A stretch of 64,000 nt of DNA from GCA-2861595 sp035526335 (GTDB lineage: Bacteria > Actinomycetota > Acidimicrobiia > Acidimicrobiales > GCA-2861595), in NCBI GenBank assembly GCA_035526335.1, contig DATLCN010000055.1:1-64000 (forward strand), in the 5' to 3' direction. This document shows positions 23,105-32,923 of this stretch, one piece after another. Under the pieces are notes generated by a model that ran no database searches, had not been told where the DNA came from, and worked only from the letters and a program-made list of their open reading frames with translations. Made by a program: the position numbers and the translations under genes. Positions within the stretch are counted from its first letter, which is position 1. Each line of letters begins with the position of its first letter.

Positions 23105-23611
23105 TCAGGATCCGTCCGACCGGAGTTGGGTGATCCGACCGAGGATGGTCTGGCGTTGGCGGCTGGCAGCCTCGTAGGCGCTCACCGCCTCCAGTTCCTC
23201 CGACGAGAGCCCGCTTAGACGCTGGACCACCTGCGGCGCGGAGAGGGCGTCGTACCCGGGGATGGCCAGGTCTTCGGCCGAAGGAGCCGCCGGACCGGAG
23301 GGCGCGGGAGATTCCGAGGGTGACACCGTGGGAGCCGGTGCCGGCGTAGCTGGATGCGGCTGTTCCGGTGTCGAGCCGGCTCCGCCGCTGAGCCGGGCCC
23401 AAAGATCGTTGAGTACCTTGCCCATCTCCTGTTGGCCCTTGCCAGCTGCCATCTGTCCGAGCATCCTGGCCATGGCGACCTGGGAGTCGGTCTGGCTCCT
23501 GCCCTTCTCGACGAGACGAGGTAGCTCGTCACGCACCGCAAGAGCAAGCCCGACGGGTGCGTACACGAGAAGGTCGAGGATCTGGTCGAGAGGCGACCGT
23601 GGCTCCGTCAC
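23105..23611 (-). CDS. Conserved actinobacterial protein of unknown function
   Basis: A 168-residue protein. The N-terminus (LDQILDLLVYAPVGLALAV then RDELPRLVEKGRSQ) has an amphipathic, partly hydrophobic helix seen in lipid-surface-associated proteins. A Pro/Ser/Ala linker follows (about 75-115). The C-terminal block IPGYDALSAPQVVQRLSGLS then SEELEAVSAYEAASRQRQTI is a helical motif that recurs in many actinobacterial proteins of unknown role. Its start overlaps the stop of the DUF4193 gene. Membrane or lipid association is inferred only from helix composition. Confidence 0.65.
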   Translation of the reverse strand: MTEPRSPLDQILDLLVYAPVGLALAVRDELPRLVEKGRSQTDSQVAMARMLGQMAAGKGQQEMGKVLNDLWARLSGGAGSTPEQPHPATPAPAPTVSPSESPAPSGPAAPSAEDLAIPGYDALSAPQVVQRLSGLSSEELEAVSAYEAASRQRQTILGRITQLRSDGS

Positions 23612-24117
23612 ACGCAGTCCCTGCAGAGCATCCTGGTGCCGTCGGACAGCTGGGACGGGTGCTTCACGAGGAAGCAGGACTGACAGACGAATTCGTCCGG
23701 CTGCTTGGGGAGGACCTTGGGAGCGGCCTCGGCCCGTTCCTCGGTGTCCGGTGGTTCTTCGTCCTCCTCCTCGTCGACAACGACCAGCTTCTCCTTCAGG
23801 ATCACGTCCAGGCTGGCCTCGACGTCGTCCTCGTCCGCCTCGTCGTCGTCCTCCTCCTCGTCGTCGTCGTCCGAGGCGGGCGCCGGCGTGATGACGGGGA
23901 TCACCAGGGGATCATCCTCCACCAGCGCGACATCGGCGTCGACATCGTCGACATCGTCGACATCGGCGTCGTCATCGAGGTCATCGTCGTCGATCACCTC
24001 ATCGTCGATCACCTCATCGTCGATCACCTCATCGTCGGGAAGGTCCTCCAGATCCGGGTCGTCCAGATCGGTGCTCGGATCCGTGTCGTCGATGAGATCG
24101 TCGTTCCTGTCAACCAT
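23608..24117 (-). CDS. DUF4193-type protein: acidic domain plus C-terminal zinc ribbon
   Basis: A 169-residue protein from ATG 24117. The first 110 residues are almost entirely Asp/Glu with VIDDE repeated three times. The C-terminal KVLPKQPDEFVCQSCFLVKH followed by MLCRDC is the DUF4193 signature with two C-x2-C pairs. Actinobacterial DUF4193 proteins are usually about 100 residues with a shorter acidic part; function unknown, with RNA-polymerase or nucleic-acid contacts suggested by the ribbon. It leads the minus-strand run towards the Nudix gene. Confidence 0.8.
   Translation of the reverse strand: MVDRNDDLIDDTDPSTDLDDPDLEDLPDDEVIDDEVIDDEVIDDDDLDDDADVDDVDDVDADVALVEDDPLVIPVITPAPASDDDDEEEDDDEADEDDVEASLDVILKEKLVVVDEEEDEEPPDTEERAEAAPKVLPKQPDEFVCQSCFLVKHPSQLSDGTRMLCRDCV
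23992..24036. repeat. Three perfect 15-bp tandem repeats in coding sequence
   Basis: The unit GATCACCTCATCGTC occurs three times without change inside the DUF4193 gene and encodes three VIDDE-type blocks on the minus strand. Identity at the DNA level suggests recent slippage expansion. Confidence 0.85.
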
Positions 24118-24472
24118 GTGGTTCCCCTGGGGCCGGTTCGTCGGGCGCGGCACCATACACCTCGCTGCGGTGCGCCACGGTGGTGCAGGAGGGGCCAGGA
24201 AGCTGTTGGTACCGTCGGTTGGCTCTGCCGTTCCGTACACACTGAGGGCGAGTTATTTGGACGTTCTCTACTGAGCTTCCTGGCACCCCCCGCACTGCCT
24301 TCGACCGCCCCCTCCGGAACCCCATTGGGTACGGAGGCCCACGACCTGGCGAACGGGACGTCTCGGGACGGGCACAGTCTTCGGCATCGGCCCTACGGGA
24401 GTCAAGGGCGCCCTCACCTGCGCTTTTGCGCGTCACCCCAGGTCAGGAAGGTTCTTCACCGGCGAACAATTC
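24118..24472. other. 355-base non-coding region
   Basis: It lies upstream of the DUF4193 gene and downstream of the LysM-SLT gene, both on the minus strand. No convincing ORF or tRNA. A small hairpin GGCA-CCCCCCGCAC-TGCC (24282-24299) and a second C-run (24308-24312) recall the C-rich loops of the actinobacterial 6C RNA, but only one run has six C's and no terminator follows. Confidence 0.35.
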
Positions 24473-25177
24473 TCAGAATTTCGAGCGCAGGGCCAACACG
24501 TTGTGCACGTACCGGAGAGTGCTCGGGTACGGGCCACGCTCCTGCACCGACCGAAGCCCCTGGTAGTACGACGACAGGGCGGTGGGAACATCGCCCTTGG
24601 CCCGCTGGAGGAGATAGGCCAGGAACCTGGCCGACATACGGATGTTGTGTTCAGGGCGGCCGGGGTCGAGCTGCGCCCGCAGCAGGGACCGGTTGACGAA
24701 GACCACCGTGTCGGGCATCAGCTGGCCGATGCCCCTCGCCTTGGTCGACGACACCTTGTCGTTCTGCCAGCCGGATTCCTGCCAGGTCACCGCCTTCAAG
24801 AGGTCGGCAGGTATCGCGAACTCGCGGGCGGCGGCGTCGAACCGTGGAAGCAGGACAAGGCGCTCGGGCTGCTGGAGCAGGCGGGTGGGCAGCCGGCTGA
24901 TCGGGTTCGCGCGCGGCTGGACAGGGGCCGGCACAGGACTTCGTGGGATCACCAGCCTGTCCCCTGCACGAATCCGGTGCACGTCGAGGATCTTGTTGGC
25001 CGCGGCCAGGCTGGACATGCTCGCCCCCGTACGGCGAGCCACCATCGAGAGCGTCTCACCACGTTTTATGACATAGGTGCCGCCCGGCCCAGGTGTCGCC
25101 GCCGTGGCGGCGGCCTGCTGCACAGCACCCGAGATGGCAAGGGCCAGCACAGCCGGGGCGAATGCCCGCAAGGCCAT
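24473..25177 (-). CDS. Secreted LysM lytic transglycosylase (SLT fold)
   Basis: A 234-residue protein. ATG 25177 starts a signal peptide (MALRAFAPAVLALAISGAVQ); in-frame GTGs at 25186-25207 would overlap the upstream gene. LysM is at about 35-80 (YVIKRGETLSMVARRTGAS, then DRLVIP). The SLT domain (about 110-230) has FAIPADLLKAVTWQESGWQN with the catalytic Glu, ARGIGQLMPDT and the ALSSYYQG block. It cleaves peptidoglycan glycan strands outside the membrane. It follows the LysM-M23 gene on the same strand, with its GTG starts overlapping it, so the two wall hydrolases are co-expressed. Confidence 0.88.
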   Translation of the reverse strand: MALRAFAPAVLALAISGAVQQAAATAATPGPGGTYVIKRGETLSMVARRTGASMSSLAAANKILDVHRIRAGDRLVIPRSPVPAPVQPRANPISRLPTRLLQQPERLVLLPRFDAAAREFAIPADLLKAVTWQESGWQNDKVSSTKARGIGQLMPDTVVFVNRSLLRAQLDPGRPEHNIRMSARFLAYLLQRAKGDVPTALSSYYQGLRSVQERGPYPSTLRYVHNVLALRSKF

Positions 25178-25191
25178 TGTCGCCACGCTCC

Positions 25192-26088
25192 TCACCTGCG
25201 GCACCACCGGTCCACGGAGGGAAACGGATTGACGGACGGGCCACCGCCCGGCTTGATCTCGAAATGGAGATGGGGCGTGGTACCCCGGGCGTTGCCGGTG
25301 CTACCGACGGCACCGATTCGGGTGCCCGGCTCGACCCGACCCGGTGCCGCCTCCAGCGCGTCGAGGTGGGCGCCGTAGTAGGTGATCCCATCGTCTCCCC
25401 GCAGGTAGTAGGAAAGACCCGCCACCGCACCCTGGGAATGCTCCAGACCGCCTCCGACGCTGGCAACCACGGGCGTGCCCCGCTGGGCGAAGATGTCGAT
25501 GCCGAGGTGGCGCCGGCCCCCCGGTCGGGGTGCTCCCCAGCTGTCGGAAAACTGGAGCGGACCCTGCACAGGACAGATCCACGGCGGACCGGGTACCTGA
25601 AGTTCGGCACCTTCCCTGATCAGGTTCGGATTCTTGATCCCGTTCAGCGCAGCCAGTTCCTTGCTAGTGGTGCCGTAGCGGGCGGCGATCCTGGCCAGGT
25701 TCTCGCCCCCAGCGACCTTGTGCCGCGGGCCACCACCGACCACGAGCACCGGAGACGGCAGGGACGGCAAGCTGACGGCGACGACAGGTTCCGGTTCACC
25801 GACACTCGGCAGTGTGAGCACTTGGCCGACCCTCACCCGGTTCGGGTCCTTGATGCCGTTGGCCGCGGCCAGCGTCGACACCGACACCTGCAGGCGAGCG
25901 GCCAAGCCGGTGAGGGTGTCGCCTGCACGGACCGTGTACCGAGTTTTACCCTTGATCGGCGTTGTCTGCCCCCCTGGGACCTGGTGGGCCCGGAGGACGC
26001 GTTGGGAGGAGAAAGCCGGCCGACTACCCCCGCCCTGCCCGGCGAGAAGGCCCAGCGTCACCGCGGCCAGGACCGGAAGTCGCCGCAT
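25192..26088 (-). CDS. Secreted peptidase M23 with two LysM domains
   Basis: A 298-residue protein from ATG 26088 with GAGGGGG just upstream. Signal peptide MRRLPVLAAVTLGLLAG. Two LysM domains: YTVRAGDTLTGLAARLQVSV (about 50-95) and HKVAGGENLARIAARYGTTS (about 125-170). The M23 LytM-type domain has the zinc ligands H-x3-D (HLGID) and H-x-H (HLHFE). It should cut peptide cross-bridges. The two LysM modules hold it on the wall. First gene of the pair with the SLT transglycosylase; the 165-base region upstream contains TTGACA boxes. Confidence 0.9.
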   Translation of the reverse strand: MRRLPVLAAVTLGLLAGQGGGSRPAFSSQRVLRAHQVPGGQTTPIKGKTRYTVRAGDTLTGLAARLQVSVSTLAAANGIKDPNRVRVGQVLTLPSVGEPEPVVAVSLPSLPSPVLVVGGGPRHKVAGGENLARIAARYGTTSKELAALNGIKNPNLIREGAELQVPGPPWICPVQGPLQFSDSWGAPRPGGRRHLGIDIFAQRGTPVVASVGGGLEHSQGAVAGLSYYLRGDDGITYYGAHLDALEAAPGRVEPGTRIGAVGSTGNARGTTPHLHFEIKPGGGPSVNPFPSVDRWCRR

Positions 26089-26213
26089 CCCACCCCCTCG
26101 GCACCTGTGGATCTCGGCGGCCGCCCCGGATCGCAACCTGCCCTCGTGGTGAGCCTCATCAACGGTTCCCGTACCTTCTTTGCGCAAGGGTCCTGCGCAG
26201 GGCTCTAAGACTA

Positions 26214-26251
26214 CTTTGTCAACATCAGCCCCAGCAACCCCTTTGTCAACA
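26214..26251 (-). promoter_or_regulatory. Two direct repeats TGTTGACAAAG, possible promoter or operator
   Basis: On the minus strand TGTTGACAAAG occurs at 26251-26241 and 26224-26214, 27 bases apart, upstream of the M23 gene. Each contains a perfect -35 hexamer TTGACA, but no good -10 lies 16-18 bases further, so they may be operator repeats. Confidence 0.4.
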
Positions 26252-26254
26252 TTT

Positions 26255-27862
<1,608 letters not shown>

Positions 27863-27928
27863 GGGAGCGGCAATCGTAAGGCCCGGGGGTCAGCAGGAGG
27901 CGGACCCTCCCCCCGGAGCCCCGCTCGG

Positions 27929-28537
27929 TCAGACCACCACGGTCAGGGCGTCCGGCTTCACCCGCACGGCCAGGACACGCCCGGTGCCGACAACTTCTCC
28001 GTCGAGCTCCACCGGCAATGGCCGTTCGAACTCGACCTGGACCGCCTGCGCCCGACGCTCCCTGATCCGCGGATGCGGGAGATGGGTGCCGTGGTGAAGG
28101 CGGGCCCGCACCTTGCTCAGGTCGCCTGGTCGGAGGCGCACATCGTAGGTGTCGAGCAGGGCGTCCCCAGGATGCGCCCGAGGCCCGAGGTTCCACGAGC
28201 CACGCCACTGGGCGTTCATCGCCACGAATCCTCGGGACCACAATCGCTTGTGTGCCACCAGGTGGGCGACGAAGAGCGAGAGGTGTCCGTCCACGAGAAC
28301 CTCGCCGAGATCGACGGGGAAGGTGACCGCGTCGGCTGAACGCAGGCGAGCCTCGTCCCGGGTTCCGCCGAGGGTGTGCCAGAGGTCACCACCCAGTAGC
28401 CCTAGCGGGGGGAACGGGCGCCGCATCTGACGCGCCTCCTCGAGCACGGCACGGGCTTCGGCGTCGCTACGGACAACGACGCCACCGGCAGGCAGCGCCC
28501 CGGGCTTCCCCCAGGCACTGCCCTTTTCGATGGTCAC
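27929..28537 (-). CDS. Protein related to the C-terminal domain of diacylglycerol/lipid kinases
   Basis: A 202-residue protein; GTG 28537 overlaps the helY stop (GTGA) and is preferred to TTG 28543. The second half has VARLHHGTHLPHPRIRERRA-like and VEFERPLPVELDGEVVGTGR sequences, the beta-sandwich substrate domain of YegS/DagK proteins. The N-terminal ATP-binding domain with GGDGT is absent. The first half (LPADGVVVRSDAEARAVLEE-like region, LLGGDLWHTLGG) is a compact family-specific domain. Probably a membrane-lipid-related protein of unknown catalytic ability. Coupled to helY. Confidence 0.6.
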   Translation of the reverse strand: MTIEKGSAWGKPGALPAGGVVVRSDAEARAVLEEARQMRRPFPPLGLLGGDLWHTLGGTRDEARLRSADAVTFPVDLGEVLVDGHLSLFVAHLVAHKRLWSRGFVAMNAQWRGSWNLGPRAHPGDALLDTYDVRLRPGDLSKVRARLHHGTHLPHPRIRERRAQAVQVEFERPLPVELDGEVVGTGRVLAVRVKPDALTVVV

Positions 28538-31170
28538 CCCCAAGCCCGTGGTGTCGGTGAGGCAACCGGCTCGACGCCAAGCACGGAGGAAGCGGCGACC
28601 ACGCCCCGGAACAGATGGTCGGCGCCCGCCCTCGCCATTTTCGCCGTCCCCGGGTCCGTCACCACCTCGGCCACCTGGCGGAGCAGGTCCACCAACTGCT
28701 TGACGTTGCGCACGAAGTCTCCCCCGGACATCTCTTCGCCGGCGAGCACCTCCTCGAGGCTCTCCCCGGCGGCCCAGGCGTGCGCCGCGGCCAGGAAGCC
28801 CGGATCAGGAGGCCGGGTGGCCGGCAGGGCGGCCTCATCCTCGGCCTCGTTGAGGCGTTGAGCGATCTCCTCGACGGCGAGCCACCTCCGCCGCATCTCC
28901 GCCGAAGGGAATCGTGGCGCCGGCACGGCCCCGGGCTTCCGCAGCTCATAGGTGAAGACAGACACCAGGCCGGCCAGCGAGGGAGCATCCAGTCCGTCGA
29001 GCAGTCCGGCTCCCACACACTCCGCAACCAGCAGGTCGCACTCGTGGTACAGCCGAACCAGGCGCTCCCCTCCCTCTGTCAACGTCCACCCTTCGACGTA
29101 TCCCCACACCTGGAGCAACCGCAGGACCCGGTCGAACTGACGGGCCAGCGACTCGGCCCGTCCGCGGATCCGGTGTTCCAGACGGTCCACGTCACGGCCG
29201 GCGCGGCGCGCCCGCTCGAGGGCGCGGAGGTGGGCAGGGGCATCGGGGCAGGAGGCGACGGGATGGGCTTCCGCGGGAGAGGCCGGCCCGGCGGATGGTG
29301 ACGCCGCGGCCGGCGCCTCCACTCTCGTGCGGGCCAGCGCCTCGGAAACGGCACGCTGGAAGGCGGTGGTGCGAGGCGCGTACGGCGCCGGCATGGGCAC
29401 CCGCGCCACCACCGCCGGCGGATCAGCAAAGTCACGCGGCGACAAGCTCAAGCGCCGGCGGTCCGCGGTCAGACCGATGACGCGTACGTCGCCCCCACGG
29501 CGCTGAGACGTGGCGAGGACAGCGAAAAGCCGGCCGGCGCCACGTCCACCTGGCGCCTGCAGCACGTCACCCGGCTTGAGCAGGCCGAGAGCCAGTGCGA
29601 CGTCGGCGTCCACGCGCCGCCGCCCGGCGTCACGCACCAGTAGCCGATACTCCTCGACATCGCCCCGCTTGCACGACGCCTGCTCCGTCGCCTCCACCAG
29701 AGCCCGGCTCGCCCGCTCCAACTGCGTTTCGAGCCTCACCACATCGGCATCCGTGCGGTACTGGGCGAAGGACAGGTTGAGCAGGTGGCGAGCCGAGTCG
29801 GGGGCGTAACGACGAACGAGGTTGGCCGCCATGTTGTAGGTCGGACGGAACGACGAGGAAAGGGCGTATGCACGGGTGGACGCGAGGCCGGCCACCTGCT
29901 CGAAGGGTACGAAGGGAGACCACAGCACCACCGCGAACCCCTGTTCGTCGATCCCCCGCCGCCCGGCCCGTCCCGTGAGCTGGGTGTACTCGCCCGGCGT
30001 CAGCGCCTCGTGACGTTCGCCGTTGTACTTGGAGAGCTTTTCGATCGCCACCGAGCGAGCCGGCATGTTGATCCCGAGCGAAAGGGTCTCGGTGGCGAAC
30101 ACAACCTTGACCAGAGCGGCAGAGAAGCAAGCCTCAACGGCTTCCTTGAAAGGCGGCACCAGCCCGGCATGGTGGGCGGCGAAGCCTGCTTCGAGCCCCG
30201 AGAGCCAGGTGCCGTAGCCGAGAACGGCCAAGTCGCCATCGCTGAGAGGCTCCACCTTGGACTCGGCAATGGCGCGGATCCGCCGGCGCTCCTCCGGAGT
30301 GGTCAGCCGGAGCCTGCGCTGGAGACACTGGCCCACTGCGTCGTCGCAAGCCGCACGGCTGAAGATGAAGTAGATGACCGGGAGCATCGACCGCTCACCG
30401 AGGATCTCGACGACCTCCGCCCGCCGCGGCGTGTAGAGCCGCCCACCATGGGAGCGGCCCCGGTGGTCCCACCTCCGCAGGTTCCGGCTGTCCAAAGCGT
30501 TGGCCTCCGGGTTCGGACGTCCGTCCACGAAGGTGGGAAGCAAGTGCGGTTGCTCAGCGGCCCGGTCGCCCACCAGGTAGAGATTCGTCAGCTCCACAGG
30601 ACGGCGTTCCTCGATGACCGCCCTCGTGCTGCCCCGGACCGTCTGGACCCAGTCCGCGAACTCCTCGGCGTTGGAGACCGTCGCCGACAGGCACACGAGG
30701 TCAACCTCTGGCGGAGCGTGCACGATCACCTCCTCCCACACCGCGCCGCGATAAAGGTTCTGGAGATAGTGCACCTCGTCCAGGACGACGTACCGGAGGC
30801 CCTTCAGGGCTTCCGCGCCGGCGTAGATCATGTTCCGGAGCACCTCCGTGGTCATGACGACCACCGAGGCGTGTCCGTTTATGGCGTTGTCGCCGGTGAG
30901 GAGCCCCACCCGCTCAGGCCCGTAGGAACGGGCCAGATCCCCGTACTTCTGGTTGGATAGCGCCTTCAGGGGGGTTGTGTAGAAAGCCTTGTGGCCGGAA
31001 TCCACGGCCTTGGCAATGGCGTACTCGGCCACCACGGTCTTGCCCGATCCGGTGGGGGCCGCCACCAGGACCGAGTGGCCCTCGTCGAGGGCGTCGAAGG
31101 CTGCCAGCTGGAAGGGATCGGCCTCGAATCCCAGCGAGGCGAGGAAGCGCTCCCTCACCAGAGGCGTCAT
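28534..31170 (-). CDS. helY: Ski2-like DEAD/DEAH-box RNA helicase (HelY)
   Basis: An 878-residue protein. ATG 31170 overlaps the tatC stop (ATGA) and decides the start. Walker A is APTGSGKT, motif II LDEVHYL, motif III LSATVSN, motif VI QLTGRAGRRGID; a ratchet and C-terminal helical domain follow (KRGDVEEYRLLVRDAGRRRV, then LRQVAEVV). This is the Ski2/Mtr4/HelY family, thought to unwind structured RNA for decay. The order tatA-tatC-helY is the same as in mycobacteria, where this block neighbours pafABC. Confidence 0.92.
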   Translation of the reverse strand: MTPLVRERFLASLGFEADPFQLAAFDALDEGHSVLVAAPTGSGKTVVAEYAIAKAVDSGHKAFYTTPLKALSNQKYGDLARSYGPERVGLLTGDNAINGHASVVVMTTEVLRNMIYAGAEALKGLRYVVLDEVHYLQNLYRGAVWEEVIVHAPPEVDLVCLSATVSNAEEFADWVQTVRGSTRAVIEERRPVELTNLYLVGDRAAEQPHLLPTFVDGRPNPEANALDSRNLRRWDHRGRSHGGRLYTPRRAEVVEILGERSMLPVIYFIFSRAACDDAVGQCLQRRLRLTTPEERRRIRAIAESKVEPLSDGDLAVLGYGTWLSGLEAGFAAHHAGLVPPFKEAVEACFSAALVKVVFATETLSLGINMPARSVAIEKLSKYNGERHEALTPGEYTQLTGRAGRRGIDEQGFAVVLWSPFVPFEQVAGLASTRAYALSSSFRPTYNMAANLVRRYAPDSARHLLNLSFAQYRTDADVVRLETQLERASRALVEATEQASCKRGDVEEYRLLVRDAGRRRVDADVALALGLLKPGDVLQAPGGRGAGRLFAVLATSQRRGGDVRVIGLTADRRRLSLSPRDFADPPAVVARVPMPAPYAPRTTAFQRAVSEALARTRVEAPAAASPSAGPASPAEAHPVASCPDAPAHLRALERARRAGRDVDRLEHRIRGRAESLARQFDRVLRLLQVWGYVEGWTLTEGGERLVRLYHECDLLVAECVGAGLLDGLDAPSLAGLVSVFTYELRKPGAVPAPRFPSAEMRRRWLAVEEIAQRLNEAEDEAALPATRPPDPGFLAAAHAWAAGESLEEVLAGEEMSGGDFVRNVKQLVDLLRQVAEVVTDPGTAKMARAGADHLFRGVVAASSVLGVEPVASPTPRAWG

Positions 31171-31988
31171 CTGCGGAGGATCCGGCCCACGATGATCGAC
31201 AGCTCGTAGAAGATGTACATCGGGCCGGCCATGAAGAGCAGCGTGTAGGGATCCTGGCTCGGCGTGATGACGGCGGCGACCACGACGATCACCACGGCGG
31301 CGGGACGTCGCCAGCCGGCCAGCCGCCGGCTCGTCAGTACCCGCGCCAGTTGCAGGAACACCAACAGGACCGGGAACTGAAAGGCGACTCCGAAGCTGAT
31401 GGTGACGAGGATGACCAGGCGCAGGTACTTGGCCGGGCTGAAGATGGTCTGGAGGTTCGGGCCACCGACGCTCACCAGGAAATCGAGAGCCTGTGGGAAC
31501 GTGAGCTTCGCCAGAAGGGCTCCGAGGAAGAACAGCAGCACCGAAGAGACCACGAAGGGCACGGCGTACCGCTTCTCCTTGGGGTTGAGACCAGGAGTGA
31601 TGAAACGCCACAGCTGATACAGAACGACCGGCGAGGCGAGGAGGAAACCGGTCCAGGTGGCGACCTTCAGGCGCGTTGCGAATCCCTCGAGAGGGTCGGT
31701 GATGAACAGGGTGCAGGGTCCTGGAGGCCGGTTCGGAAGGTCGCAGTACGGCGCAATCAGGAAATCGAGGATCCTGTTGTAGAGAACGAAGGCGACGATC
31801 GCTCCCGCCGCGACCGCCACCACGGAGACCACCAGTCGGTGGCGGAGCTCCGTCAGGTGCTCCATCAAGGTCATCCCCGCGGGGTGGGGAGGCGCGGGCA
31901 GCTGCTTGCGCCTCTTCTGCAGAACGGCGATGACTGCCTCAGCCTTCGGGTCGGTCAGCCTGCGCTTGGTCGGCGGGCGCAGGCTCAT
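31167..31988 (-). CDS. tatC: Sec-independent protein translocase TatC
   Basis: A 273-residue protein with six membrane helices. The N-terminal MTLMEHLTELRHRLVVSV is the TatC signature (with an extended cytoplasmic lead of about 40 residues), and FITDPLEGFATRLKVATWTG and RYAVPFVVSS are the loop blocks. It recognises twin-Arg signal peptides. Its start lies 50 bases inside the tatA coding region, an unusually long overlap that couples translation. Confidence 0.95.
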   Translation of the reverse strand: MSLRPPTKRRLTDPKAEAVIAVLQKRRKQLPAPPHPAGMTLMEHLTELRHRLVVSVVAVAAGAIVAFVLYNRILDFLIAPYCDLPNRPPGPCTLFITDPLEGFATRLKVATWTGFLLASPVVLYQLWRFITPGLNPKEKRYAVPFVVSSVLLFFLGALLAKLTFPQALDFLVSVGGPNLQTIFSPAKYLRLVILVTISFGVAFQFPVLLVFLQLARVLTSRRLAGWRRPAAVVIVVVAAVITPSQDPYTLLFMAGPMYIFYELSIIVGRILRR

Positions 31989-32187
31989 CCATACGGGTAG
32001 TGGGGTAGACCGGCTGTGCCTCGGAGAAGGCCTCGCGAACCTCCGACTGGAGACCTGCGGTCGCCCGGCGCAACTCGCTCACCGCCTTGCCCACGGTGCG
32101 GGCGGCCTCCGGAAGGCGGGCCGGACCCAGCACGATCAAGGCGACGATCAGGACCACCAAGATCTCAGCTGGTCCGATGCTTCCCAC
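31939..32187 (-). CDS. tatA: Sec-independent protein translocase TatA/TatB
   Basis: An 82-residue protein: one N-terminal membrane helix (IGPAEILVVLIVALIVLGP), the FGP-equivalent LGPARLPE hinge, and an amphipathic helix (ARTVGKAVSELRRATAGLQSE). It forms the translocation pore with TatC, whose gene overlaps by 50 bases. No separate tatB is present here. Confidence 0.92.
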   Translation of the reverse strand: MGSIGPAEILVVLIVALIVLGPARLPEAARTVGKAVSELRRATAGLQSEVREAFSEAQPVYPTTRMDEPAPADQAQADRPEG

Positions 32188-32196
32188 GAGAGGAGT

Positions 32197-32439
32197 CTAC
32201 GTTGGCGAGCGCCTCGGCGGATCAGCTGAGGCGATCGTCCGACGCCTGGTCGGCACAACGGCGATCCTGACCTGATCTGTAGCCACCAGTAGATCCGCTA
32301 CGAGAGGCCGCAGGTCGAGGAGCCGCCCCATTTCGACGCGAAACCCTCGAATCTCTTCAGCGGCATGCGCCACACCGACGGCCACAGCCACCGATCCGAA
32401 AAGCATCACCACCAGCGGCAGCGCCCACAGGAGACTCAC
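32197..32439 (-). CDS. Small membrane-anchored protein, unknown
   Basis: An 80-residue protein: one N-terminal hydrophobic helix (LLWALPLVVMLFGSVAVAVG), then a helical segment EEIRGFRVEMGRLLDLRPLV and a basic tail. It lies nine bases before tatA and overlaps the stop of the zinc-ribbon gene, so it belongs to the tat operon. Function unknown; the amphipathic helix behind a single membrane span resembles TatB loosely but lacks the hinge. Confidence 0.55.
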   Translation of the reverse strand: MSLLWALPLVVMLFGSVAVAVGVAHAAEEIRGFRVEMGRLLDLRPLVADLLVATDQVRIAVVPTRRRTIASADPPRRSPT

Positions 32440-32789
32440 GAGCTCGAGCGGCTCCCCTGCATCTGCACACCGGCGCCGGTGAGCTCGGTCATGCAGTCAC
32501 CGCGTTCCAGGTCGAAGTGGAAAACGAGCAGGTCGTCGTGACATATCGGAGGCCCGTCGTGGGCCTCGTCCAGCTCCGCCGGCATCGACCAGAAGGTGAG
32601 AGCGACACCAGAGGCGAGGAGAACATCTATCACGCGGGGCTGTGCGGCCTTGGTGATCGCCAGGCGGCAGGAAGGGCATTGGAAGGAATAGGAGCCCTGA
32701 TTGTCGCTGGAGCACACCACCACACGGACCTGGTCGATCGTCAGCTCGACGTCGCCGCACTCGGGGCAGCTCGCACGGATCCTGGCCAT
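32436..32789 (-). CDS. Zinc-ribbon protein of unknown function
   Basis: A 117-residue protein. ATG 32789 (MARIRASCPECGDVELTIDQ) is preferred to the upstream ATG 32819 because homologous-looking proteins start there. C-x2-C pairs in SCPECG and FQCPSCR form one zinc ribbon with a beta-rich middle (VRVVVCSSDNQGSYSF). The second half (VIDVLLASGVALTFWSMPAE then HDDLLVFHFDLE) is a family-specific domain. Perhaps a nucleic-acid-binding accessory factor; that is a guess from the ribbon. First gene of the tat-helY run. Confidence 0.65.
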   Translation of the reverse strand: MARIRASCPECGDVELTIDQVRVVVCSSDNQGSYSFQCPSCRLAITKAAQPRVIDVLLASGVALTFWSMPAELDEAHDGPPICHDDLLVFHFDLERGDCMTELTGAGVQMQGSRSSS

Positions 32790-32923
32790 TTCGTTACTAC
32801 CTGCCTTCCCGTTCGTCATGCTGGATACCATCGGCCGCAGCAGGGGCTCAACTTGAGGGAGACCTCGCGGCGAGTGCTCTGCTGCCTCTCAAGACCCACC
32901 GGAGGAGAGTCGATATCGCAGCC

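Noticed and set aside
23943..24045. Short repeats resembling a CRISPR array
   Set aside because: Units are contiguous, coding (VIDDE) and without unique spacers; no cas genes.
24438..24451. CCAGGTCAGGAAGG resembling part of the SRP RNA core
   Set aside because: Only this short match; the GGAAGCAGC tetraloop side and the paired stems of the SRP RNA are missing.
26089..26213. Possible c-di-AMP riboswitch upstream of the LysM-M23 gene
   Set aside because: Riboswitches of this type precede wall-hydrolase genes in actinobacteria, but I could not find the conserved internal blocks in the leader.
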